Assembly (NCBI GenBank): GCA_026396845.1
Contig: JAPLWC010000056.1
Coordinates: 1 to 11,660, forward strand
Source: Candidatus Gottesmanbacteria bacterium
GTDB taxonomy: Bacteria; Patescibacteriota; Microgenomatia; UBA10105; UBA927
Length of the DNA stretch: 11,660 bases
Reading direction: 5' to 3'
Shown here: positions 5,530 through 11,253 of the stretch, in pieces
Layout of the letters: each line of letters begins with the position of its first letter
Position numbering within the stretch: the first letter of the stretch is position 1
The notes under the pieces: model-generated
The model's input: the letters and a program-made list of their open reading frames with translations, nothing else
Databases searched by the model: none
What the model was told of the DNA's origin: nothing
Position numbers and translations under genes: made by a program

Positions 5530-6216
5530 ATGCATACATCAAGCCTTATTATTCTCACCAGAAATGAATTGTCAGGTCTCCGAAGCCTCATTGCATCCAT
5601 CCCTACGGATAAGGTAGACGAGTGTTTTGCCGTGGATTACCGCTCGACGGACGGGACAGTCGAATTATTTAAAAAACACCGCATTCGGGTCATCCATCAG
5701 GAGAAACCCGGACGCGGCGAGGCATTCAGGCTGAGTGCACGTCATGCCACAGGGCAGAATCTTATATTTTTTTCCCCGGACGGCAACGAGGATCCGCGAG
5801 ATATACCGAAATTGCTGAAGTTGCTCAACCTTGGCTTTGACATGACGATTGCATCACGCTTTATGAATGGAAGTACCAACGAAGAAGATACAAAACGCGT
5901 GAAACCACGGGCATGGGCGAACCGCGCATTTACGTTCTTAGCTAATGTCATATTCCGCGGACACATAACGGATTCCATAAACGGCTACCGTGCGATTACC
6001 AAAGATGCGTTCAGGCGTTTACGACTTGATGCGGAAGGATTCGCAATCGAATATCAGATGACGATACGGGCACTCAAGCTGCATATGCGGATTGCGGAGT
6101 TTCCGACCCAAGAAAAACCCCGGATCGGGGGCACAAGCACTGCGCACGCAATACCCACAGGGTTGCGGATTCTACGGATACTGCTCCGGGAAATAGTAAT
6201 CGGCAAAAAGTTTTAG
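5530..6216 (+). CDS. GT2 glycosyltransferase, polyprenyl-phosphate sugar synthase type
   Basis: A 228-residue family 2 glycosyltransferase similar to dolichol-phosphate mannose synthases, which transfer a sugar from an NDP-sugar to a polyprenyl phosphate at the cytoplasmic membrane face. Visible parts are strand 1 SLIILTRNE (5-13), the nucleotide-binding Asp region AVDYRSTDGT (34-43), KPGRGEAFRLSARHATG (59-75), a metal-binding acidic stretch SPDGNEDP (82-89) where the classical D-x-D is Asp-Gly-Asn-Glu-Asp, the acceptor-loop motif DSINGYRAITKDAF (148-161), EYQMTIRA (174-181) and the terminal EKPRIGGTS (195-203). No C-terminal membrane helices follow, so it matches the short soluble form. The ATG immediately follows the DUF192 stop. 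It converges with the membrane glycosyltransferase gene across a 9-bp gap, a plausible user of its product. The sugar cannot be told from sequence. Confidence 0.87.
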   Translation: MHTSSLIILTRNELSGLRSLIASIPTDKVDECFAVDYRSTDGTVELFKKHRIRVIHQEKPGRGEAFRLSARHATGQNLIFFSPDGNEDPRDIPKLLKLLNLGFDMTIASRFMNGSTNEEDTKRVKPRAWANRAFTFLANVIFRGHITDSINGYRAITKDAFRRLRLDAEGFAIEYQMTIRALKLHMRIAEFPTQEKPRIGGTSTAHAIPTGLRILRILLREIVIGKKF

Positions 6217-6225
6217 CCGGTTCTT

Positions 6226-7872
6226 TCAAAGGGTTACGGCGCCTTTATACATATTCCACATCTGTTCCCCGTCGGGTAAAAATAGTGCATCGTCCGGCTG
6301 CTGGGTATGACACGCGCTGCTTGTTATGTATATAGTCCCAACCGGTACAAATCCGCGCGGATCGGCGCCGGATGTCGCTATACATGTGGGAATGACCGTC
6401 ATGTGTGCAAATTCTGTAGGTTTTTCCGAAGTACGGTAGAGTTGTTGGATTTGCCGGGGATCTGTATGCGTATAGAACGCATACTGCAGAAAAAACATGT
6501 CAGACACATTGGTTATGACAAACTTCGCCTGTTTGTCGGGATAGTGGTTGATATATGAAATGATATCCTTTTGATCTTCAGCGAAGGATTTGGCGCTATA
6601 CCGCGGCCACTCAAAATAATATTGGGTAAGGTATCCTCCGACATAATATGCATACACCGCGATAATCAACGCAGTAAGGATAATTCGAATTTTAATAAAT
6701 TTGACGCTTTGTACCAACGAATAGATTCCGAATGCCATAAAAAGCGCAAGCCACGGGAGCATAAAGCTTGACCGTGTGGCGTAGGTAAACGGCGGCGGCC
6801 CGATTCCCGACGGCAATGCCGCAATAATCACCGCGAGCGTTGCGAAAATAAATAGTTTACTCTGCCTTTTCCACAGGGAAAAGAGCCCGATAAAAAGGAA
6901 AGGCAGGGCGATGAGATAAAAATTTCCGCGCGACCACAACGAATAAATGCCGCTCCCTTCCTGATTCAAAAATAGATAATCAGGCGAAAACGCATATAAA
7001 TAATGAGAGGTAACCTGATCAATAAAATAGGTCAGTTTATTGTGATACAGCACCTGAAGTATGTGGGGCGCGCTTGATGCGCGGCGCGCCAATTCCACGG
7101 CCTGCGCGGCTGCCCCCGTATCCTGAAAAATCAAGAAATATCCCCCGTGCGCGCTCGCCCCCTGAAAAAAGGTAAAATAGGCAAAAATTCCGATGGTTGC
7201 GAGTACGGATCCGGCAACGACACCTAGTAGATATTTTTTACCGGCGATCTCCTTCCGTTTATACCAAAGCAAGACGAGAAGCAGCGGAATGTATACCAAC
7301 TTCGTCGCGTTATAACTGTTGAATGCTAAAAATAATACTGCCATGGAACCAAGCGCTGATCCGTATGGATGTTTCTTCCAGTTTCCCAAAAATATATAGG
7401 TACCCCACAGATAAAAAAGCAATGCAAATTCCGCTTCATAGGCCATGCGTGAGAGTTGAATAGCCCACACGTTGATGGCAAGTACCGCAGCCGAAAGGAG
7501 CGCAACAGCGGGATTGCCCAGAAGCCGTTTGATAAGTAAATACGTGAGAAAAACCACACCCACGCCGGCCAGGGCAAACGGCAGTCTGGCACTTGCAGGT
7601 GATAGACCGAATAATCCTACAAAAGGCGCGGTGATATAAACAGGCACCGGCGTAAAAGAAAAATCATGGAGGACAAATGAAAACGGCAGAAATATCCCTT
7701 GTGTCAGATCCCGTCCGGTATGCCACAGGCTATAGGCACTATATACTTCACGCACCTCATCGTCCGTCATGCCCACGGGAATTATATTCAGTTGGTTCAC
7801 GCGGAGACACAGCGAAGCGCATAGAATTATTGCCAGAAGAATATACTGTATATTTTTCTTTAAAAACTTCAT
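6226..7872 (-). CDS. GT-C fold membrane glycosyltransferase (PMT/ArnT-like)
   Basis: A 548-residue integral membrane protein with about eleven to thirteen hydrophobic segments: the first at residues 9-23, then dense helices from 75 to 440, and a soluble C-terminal extracytoplasmic domain from about 445 to 548. The first external loop carries an acidic motif GMTDDEVREVYSAYSLW (34-50) with Asp37-Asp38-Glu39, the expected catalytic region of GT-C enzymes that transfer a sugar from a polyprenyl-phosphate donor to lipid, glycan or protein on the outer face. The adjacent GT2 and polyprenyl synthase genes could provide that donor. The start is unusual: the ATG lies 2 nt after the discriminator base of tRNA-Arg on the same strand, without a ribosome binding site. 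A later start such as Met35 would delete the first membrane helix and is unlikely. Acceptor and sugar are unknown. Confidence 0.88.
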   Translation of the reverse strand: MKFLKKNIQYILLAIILCASLCLRVNQLNIIPVGMTDDEVREVYSAYSLWHTGRDLTQGIFLPFSFVLHDFSFTPVPVYITAPFVGLFGLSPASARLPFALAGVGVVFLTYLLIKRLLGNPAVALLSAAVLAINVWAIQLSRMAYEAEFALLFYLWGTYIFLGNWKKHPYGSALGSMAVLFLAFNSYNATKLVYIPLLLVLLWYKRKEIAGKKYLLGVVAGSVLATIGIFAYFTFFQGASAHGGYFLIFQDTGAAAQAVELARRASSAPHILQVLYHNKLTYFIDQVTSHYLYAFSPDYLFLNQEGSGIYSLWSRGNFYLIALPFLFIGLFSLWKRQSKLFIFATLAVIIAALPSGIGPPPFTYATRSSFMLPWLALFMAFGIYSLVQSVKFIKIRIILTALIIAVYAYYVGGYLTQYYFEWPRYSAKSFAEDQKDIISYINHYPDKQAKFVITNVSDMFFLQYAFYTHTDPRQIQQLYRTSEKPTEFAHMTVIPTCIATSGADPRGFVPVGTIYITSSACHTQQPDDALFLPDGEQMWNMYKGAVTL

Positions 7873-7874
7873 TG

Positions 7875-7946
7875 CGCTCCCAGCAAGAATCGAACTTGCA
7901 TCGCATCCTTAGAAGGGACGTGTTCTATCCGTTGAACTATGGGAGC
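7875..7946 (-). tRNA. tRNA-Arg (UCU)
   Basis: On the minus strand a full cloverleaf: acceptor GCTCCCA/TGGGAGC, D-arm GTTC/GAAC, anticodon stem CGTCC/GGATG with loop CTTCTAA (anticodon TCT), T-arm GCAAG-TTCGATT-CTTGC, discriminator G. CCA is not encoded. It lies 5 bp after tRNA-Gly, and its 3' end is 2 nt before the ATG of the GT-C gene, so it is part of a tRNA-mRNA co-transcript. Confidence 0.95.
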
Positions 7947-7951
7947 CTTTG

Positions 7952-8023
7952 AGCGGCATAGGGGAATCGAACCCCTCACATCAACTTTGGAAAAGTTGCG
8001 TTCTACCAATGAACTAATGCCGC
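7952..8023 (-). tRNA. tRNA-Gly (UCC)
   Basis: On the minus strand: acceptor GCGGCAT/ATGCCGC, D-arm GTTC/GAAC, anticodon stem CAACT/AGTTG with loop TTTCCAA (anticodon TCC), T-arm AGGGG-TTCGATT-CCCCT, discriminator T. CCA is not encoded. It is the first gene of the minus-strand transcript tRNA-Gly, tRNA-Arg, GT-C. Confidence 0.95.
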
Positions 8024-8028
8024 ACTCA

Positions 8029-8041
8029 TGCTATTATACCA
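8029..8041. promoter_or_regulatory. Symmetric divergent promoter (tRNA operon and glycosidase gene)
   Basis: One 7-bp core carries a -10 box on each strand. Plus strand: TGC-TATTAT (8029-8037), 7 nt before the ATG of the glycosidase-like gene. Minus strand: TGG-TATAAT (8033-8041), about 10 bp before tRNA-Gly. Both are extended -10 elements, offset by one base. -35 sequences on either side are weak, as expected of extended -10 promoters. The plus transcript would be leaderless. Confidence 0.6.
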
Positions 8042-8044
8042 AAT

Positions 8045-9715
8045 ATGATCGCCATACTCTTATTTCTTTTTGCGTTGGTCTTTCCACTCAAGGCCTATGC
8101 TATTTATGACCCCGCGAGCGTCCCGAATAACAAATACGGCATCCATGTTGTGGACACCAATGATTTTGCCAATGTCACACAGCTCGTCAACAGCACGGGC
8201 GGGGATTGGGGATACGTCACGATGGTACTCCCGGACGCGCAGCGCGATCACGACCGCTGGCAAAAGATTTTTAACGAAATGCGCCGGCTTCATCTTATTC
8301 CGATTATCCGTCTTGCGACGCATGTAGAAAACACTGTGTGGGTAAAACCGACAAAAGATCGGTTTTACGAAATCGTCAAACTGTTAAACAGCCTGAATTG
8401 GCCTACCGAAAACCGCTACGTCCTCCTCTACAACGAACCCAACCATGCCAATGAATGGGGAGGGCAAATTAATCCGGAAGAATACGCGGACGATCTCGTT
8501 GCCTTTGGTACGGCACTCAAAGAGGCCAACAGTGATTTCTTTATACTGCCGGCGGGTCTTGACGCCTCGGCCGGTGATGGAACGGCAATGGACGAAACGG
8601 AGTATTTACGCCGCATGATCGCGGCCAAACCGGAAATTCTTACGCTCATCGACGGTTGGACGTCACACTCGTATCCTAATCCAGGTTTTTCCGGTTCACC
8701 CTACGCCACCGGCCGCGGGACACTCACCACCTATCAATGGGAGCTTTCGTATCTTTCCACACTCGGACTCACCCGGGAGCTGCCGGTATTTATCACCGAA
8801 ACCGGATGGCAGCACAGCGAGGGAAAGGTGTATGCACCCGGGTTCCTATCTTCCGACCAGGTGGGTGCTAACCTCCAAATCGCCTCCCAAACTGTCTGGA
8901 ACGATTCACTAATTGTCGCAGTTACGCCGTTCCTTTTCAATTATCAGGATGTACCGTTTGACCATTTCTCTTTTCAACAACTGGGCACCGATAATTTTTA
9001 CAACCAATATTACGCATATCAGGCAATAGCAAAAATAAAAGGGGTGCCCAGACAACACGAATCGTATACATTGACCACCGATCTTCTACCCGGTACGCTT
9101 GTATCCGGATCCATCTACACGCTGACCGCAGAAGTGAAAAATGACGGGCAGGGGATATTGGATCCGAAAGATGCATACACCGTGTTCGTGATGGGCGACG
9201 ATATTTCTGGCGTTGCTGACCCGGTACCGCTGGTCGAACCGGGGAGTAGCGGAACTATTACAATCCGCCTCAAAACCCCTGACCGGACCGGTCCACGCAC
9301 CGTGGAGGTAGTCGTCCGTCATAATCAGGAAAATATATTACCGCCTCCGTCCGTTGAAATCCATGCAAACCTCGGCTGGAGAAAAACGAGCGAAGCAACT
9401 GACGTCACGGTACTTCTCTATGACAAAAATACGCTCCTGCAAAAATTTACCGGATTAACGATGAAAAACGGTGCGGTCACGGCGTGGGGACTCACCAATA
9501 TCATTCCGGGCAACCTCTACCGCGTGGTGACTCTCGTTCACGGCTATCTGCCGCGGCAAACAATCACGGCCTTGGGGTCAAAAATTACGACACTTTACCC
9601 CAAACGGTTCCTTCCGCTTGATTTCAACAACGACGGCACGTTTACGTTCGCGGATATTTTGGCGCTCATTCGCGTCCCGCCATGGACTGCGCTCCTCCGC
9701 TTCTTCGGCCCCTGA
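8045..9715 (+). CDS. Secreted glycoside-hydrolase-like protein with CARDB-like and dockerin-like domains
   Basis: A 556-residue exported protein. The signal peptide spans about 1-19 (hydrophobic, Ala-Tyr-Ala before the cleavage point) but lacks a positively charged N-terminus. Residues 28-340 look like a clan GH-A TIM barrel: LLYNEPNH (127-134), where Glu131 would be the acid/base, and VFITETGW (248-255), where Glu252 would be the nucleophile, each following a hydrophobic strand as the clan requires. A beta-sandwich with TLTAEVKNDGQG resembles CARDB-type domains (about 350-440), followed by another beta-rich segment (445-515). The C-terminus has a dockerin/EF-hand-like calcium loop, Asp526-x-Asn528-x-Asp530-Gly531 with Asp537, in a single repeat instead of the usual two. 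It may cleave or bind a surface glycan; substrate unknown. The ATG is 7 nt after the -10 box, so it is probably leaderless. Confidence 0.82.
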   Translation: MIAILLFLFALVFPLKAYAIYDPASVPNNKYGIHVVDTNDFANVTQLVNSTGGDWGYVTMVLPDAQRDHDRWQKIFNEMRRLHLIPIIRLATHVENTVWVKPTKDRFYEIVKLLNSLNWPTENRYVLLYNEPNHANEWGGQINPEEYADDLVAFGTALKEANSDFFILPAGLDASAGDGTAMDETEYLRRMIAAKPEILTLIDGWTSHSYPNPGFSGSPYATGRGTLTTYQWELSYLSTLGLTRELPVFITETGWQHSEGKVYAPGFLSSDQVGANLQIASQTVWNDSLIVAVTPFLFNYQDVPFDHFSFQQLGTDNFYNQYYAYQAIAKIKGVPRQHESYTLTTDLLPGTLVSGSIYTLTAEVKNDGQGILDPKDAYTVFVMGDDISGVADPVPLVEPGSSGTITIRLKTPDRTGPRTVEVVVRHNQENILPPPSVEIHANLGWRKTSEATDVTVLLYDKNTLLQKFTGLTMKNGAVTAWGLTNIIPGNLYRVVTLVHGYLPRQTITALGSKITTLYPKRFLPLDFNNDGTFTFADILALIRVPPWTALLRFFGP

Positions 9716-9724
9716 TGATATAAT
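9716..9724 (+). promoter_or_regulatory. Extended -10 promoter of tRNA-His
   Basis: TGA-TATAAT, a consensus extended -10, beginning 1 nt after the glycosidase stop codon. The expected transcription start lies a few bases before the tRNA, giving a very short 5' leader. Confidence 0.6.
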
Positions 9725-9733
9725 AGGGCTATT

Positions 9734-9806
9734 GGTGGCGTGTGCCGGTCGGTTAGGCGCTGCCCTGTGGAGGCAGTTTTGACGGGTTCAACTCCCGTAC
9801 GCCACC
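9734..9806 (+). tRNA. tRNA-His (GUG)
   Basis: Acceptor GTGGCGT/ACGCCAC with an encoded extra G at -1 facing discriminator C73, the hallmark of tRNA-His. D-arm GCC/GGC, anticodon stem CTGCC/GGCAG with loop CTGTGGA (anticodon GTG), T-arm ACGGG-TTCAACT-CCCGT. CCA is not encoded. Its 3' end (TACGCCACCC) is repeated twice downstream, marking it as an apparent insertion anchor. Confidence 0.95.
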
Positions 9807-9842
9807 CAAGGAAACCTCTGTTGACTACCGCTTATCATTCAT

Positions 9843-9871
9843 TTGCATATAAAAAAGATTGGTGTTATAGT
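9843..9871 (+). promoter_or_regulatory. Promoter of the first cassette gene
   Basis: -35 box TTGCAT (9843-9848), a 17-bp spacer and a -10 box TATAGT (9866-9871), giving a start near 9878 and a leader of about 25 nt that carries the ribosome binding site. The cassette thus brings its own promoter and does not depend on tRNA-His transcription. Confidence 0.5.
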
Positions 9872-9903
9872 CCAAACCACTTGTCCAGAAAATGGAGGTT
9901 TGT

Positions 9904-10398
9904 ATGGGAATGGAAGCATTTGAGAATCGATTTAAACAGGCGCAAGGAACTTCTCAGAAAGAGGAACTAATGCAAGAATTAGCGGGTACGTTGCATAAGA
10001 CTGTCCTTGATTATATTGACATACACCATAAAACATTACAAAAATTTAGACTTCCCTTTGCCAATTCTACAGAGGATTTACCTGGAAAGGATCTGTGGCT
10101 TTCAGATCCTGAAGGTGGAAAGCGCCAGTTCATTGTTGCTGGTCACAATTATGGATTGTTCAACAAGATCTTTGATAGGGATGTCATAGTACGTATTAAT
10201 CAGTGGCAACCAAATGAAGATCCTAAGGAAAAACAACCGTTCTATTCGGAGGTTTATCAAATTCTACCAGAGCAGATTATGCATTTAGTGGGAAACTCTT
10301 ATGCTTATGAAACGTTTAATATTACCAAAAAAATTACTGACGATGACAGAGTTCGCATTAAGTTGGTTCAAGAAGTTATTGAGCAAGTTCTCAAATAG
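9904..10398 (+). CDS. Orphan cassette gene 1, unknown 164-aa protein
   Basis: I do not recognise this protein. I place the start at 9904 because GGAGG (9894-9898) sits 5 nt before it; the upstream in-frame ATG at 9892 would overlap that site. The N-terminal half is a long charged helical region (residues 1-47, KEELMQELAGTLHKTVLDYIDIHHKTLQKF), followed by a mixed part with GKDLWLSDPEGGKRQFIVAGHNYGLF (about 61-86) and VIVRINQWQ, and a C-terminal helix (DDRVRIKLVQEVIEQVLK). It has no signal peptide or membrane segment, so it is probably cytoplasmic. Composition is AT-rich compared with the glycosidase gene, consistent with acquisition. It is bracketed by tRNA-His and the first 81-bp repeat. A role in phage or plasmid conflict is possible from context only. 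Confidence 0.8.
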   Translation: MGMEAFENRFKQAQGTSQKEELMQELAGTLHKTVLDYIDIHHKTLQKFRLPFANSTEDLPGKDLWLSDPEGGKRQFIVAGHNYGLFNKIFDRDVIVRINQWQPNEDPKEKQPFYSEVYQILPEQIMHLVGNSYAYETFNITKKITDDDRVRIKLVQEVIEQVLK

Positions 10399-10406
10399 CC
10401 AAAACC

Positions 10407-10487
10407 CTATACGCCACCCTCAACAGTTCTGTTTCCCGAAGATTTGATTCAAACCAGGTTCGTATGGAGTCCCGTAGGGGACCCAAG
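10407..10487 (+). repeat. 81-bp tRNA-His-derived repeat, copy A
   Basis: Begins CTATACGCCACCCTCAA, sharing TACGCCACCC with the tRNA-His 3' end. Its variable middle is followed by a conserved end, AGGTTCG to ACCCAAG. The last 18 bases match the tRNA-His end TCCCGTACGCCACCCAAG at 15 positions without gaps. A hairpin GTCCC-GTAG-GGGAC (10469-10482), extended by TGG/CCA around one bulged A, lies at the right end. ACCC occurs at both sides of a 65-bp inner unit. It begins 8 bp after the stop of cassette gene 1. Confidence 0.8.
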
Positions 10488-10499
10488 GGGTCATTTATC

Positions 10500-10528
10500 T
10501 TGCTATTTTGCTCTAAATTGAGTATTCT
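10500..10528 (+). promoter_or_regulatory. Promoter of the second cassette gene
   Basis: -35 box TTGCTA (10500-10505), a 17-bp spacer and a -10 box TATTCT (10523-10528), which lies 8 nt before the ATG. The transcript would be leaderless or nearly so. Confidence 0.45.
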
Positions 10529-10536
10529 ATTGTTCT

Positions 10537-10989
10537 ATGGCAGGAGCTAGGCAAGAAAAAACGCATTATCTTATCCATCCGAAGCCTGATAATATACATT
10601 TTGTTTTCGATGTAAAATATCTCGTACCTGATATTATCAATAATGAAAAGGCTGTGAATTCTATCTTTGCACAAGCGATTTCGGCAGTTAATGGATATCC
10701 TCAAGAAAAAAGACACAAGGATCAACACTTTCAGCCATATGTTTTTCTTACTGAACCAAATCGTAAGGGGTTTCTTTTAGGACAAATAGTAGGTTCGTGG
10801 AATTCAGACTTTACCGTATATTCGGTTGATGAAATAGATATACAGGATAAATACGATAATATTCGCAATCGTGGTATTCAAGATGAGATTGCTGACCTTC
10901 GTCATTTAGGATATCCATTGGTAGCCTCGGAGTCATTTATGTCTGCTGCTGAAAATGTTACTAGCCTAAGACAGCTTTTTCACCAATAA
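10537..10989 (+). CDS. Orphan cassette gene 2, unknown 150-aa protein
   Basis: I do not recognise this protein. Visible features are a beta-rich start (THYLIHPKPDNIHFVFDVKYLVPDI, residues 9-33), a helix (NNEKAVNSIFAQAISAVNGY), a central strand region (QPYVFLTEPNRKGFLLGQIVGSW, about 66-88), an acidic stretch (SVDEIDIQDKYDNIRNRG, about 96-113) and a helical end. No signal peptide or membrane helix is visible. There is no Shine-Dalgarno; the -10 box directly upstream suggests leaderless translation. The gene is AT-rich like cassette gene 1 and sits between the two 81-bp repeats, so repeat plus gene forms a 600-bp unit. It shows no evident similarity to cassette gene 1, so the units are not duplicates carrying one gene. 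Confidence 0.78.
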   Translation: MAGARQEKTHYLIHPKPDNIHFVFDVKYLVPDIINNEKAVNSIFAQAISAVNGYPQEKRHKDQHFQPYVFLTEPNRKGFLLGQIVGSWNSDFTVYSVDEIDIQDKYDNIRNRGIQDEIADLRHLGYPLVASESFMSAAENVTSLRQLFHQ

Positions 10990-11006
10990 TTCACATTTCT
11001 AACGTT

Positions 11007-11087
11007 CTATACGCCACCCTCAATATCTCCGCTTCGAGACTATTTGAAGAAAAATAGGTTCGCATGGAGTCCCGTAGGGGACCCAAG
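11007..11087 (+). repeat. 81-bp tRNA-His-derived repeat, copy B
   Basis: Same 81-bp length as copy A and exactly 600 bp from it. The first 17 and the last 25 or so bases are identical except for one position, while the middle third is only partly conserved and gap-free. It carries the tRNA-His 3' end TACGCCACCC, the bulged hairpin (11065-11085) and the end ACCCAAG. It begins 17 bp after the stop of cassette gene 2. Confidence 0.8.
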
Positions 11088-11129
11088 CATGTCAATGACC
11101 TAAATATCCCGTTAAAACAATCTAAACTA

Positions 11130-11158
11130 TTGAAAGCCTGACAAAAGTGGTGTAGTAT
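11130..11158 (+). promoter_or_regulatory. Putative promoter of a short terminated transcript
   Basis: -35 box TTGAAA (11130-11135), a 17-bp spacer and a -10 box TAGTAT (11153-11158), with TATAAA overlapping. Transcription would start near 11165, just before the terminator hairpin. Confidence 0.4.
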
Positions 11159-11171
11159 AAAAATATAAACG

Positions 11172-11204
11172 CCTCGTCCATGCGAAAGCCCGACGAGGTT
11201 TTTT
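11172..11204 (+). terminator. Intrinsic terminator
   Basis: Stem CCTCGTC (11172-11178) with GACGAGG (11192-11198), a 13-nt loop CATGCGAAAGCCC, followed directly by TTTTTT. It is the clearest intrinsic terminator in the window. It lies 80 bp after repeat B and 50 bp before the NYN gene. Confidence 0.8.
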
Positions 11205-11253
11205 GTGATAAACTACGCATATCCTAGCTTTTTATTTATTATGCTTAAAATGT

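Noticed and set aside
9740..9970. Protein-coding frame across tRNA-His and the start of cassette gene 1
   Set aside because: It overlaps a complete tRNA-His and a promoter and is out of frame with the ribosome-binding-site-led gene at 9904.
10513..10728. Minus-strand frame inside cassette gene 2
   Set aside because: It is a shadow of the plus-strand gene, with no promoter or ribosome binding site of its own.
10407..11087. Classical integron attC sites and cassette array
   Set aside because: No RYYYAAC/GTTRRRY core pair frames the repeats (the nearest sequences are GTTCGTA and GTTCGCA) and no integrase gene is present. The repeats share a tRNA end, which attC sites do not.
10407..11087. CRISPR array
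   Set aside because: Only two 81-bp repeats, with 519 bp between them occupied by a gene. No short regular spacers and no cas genes.
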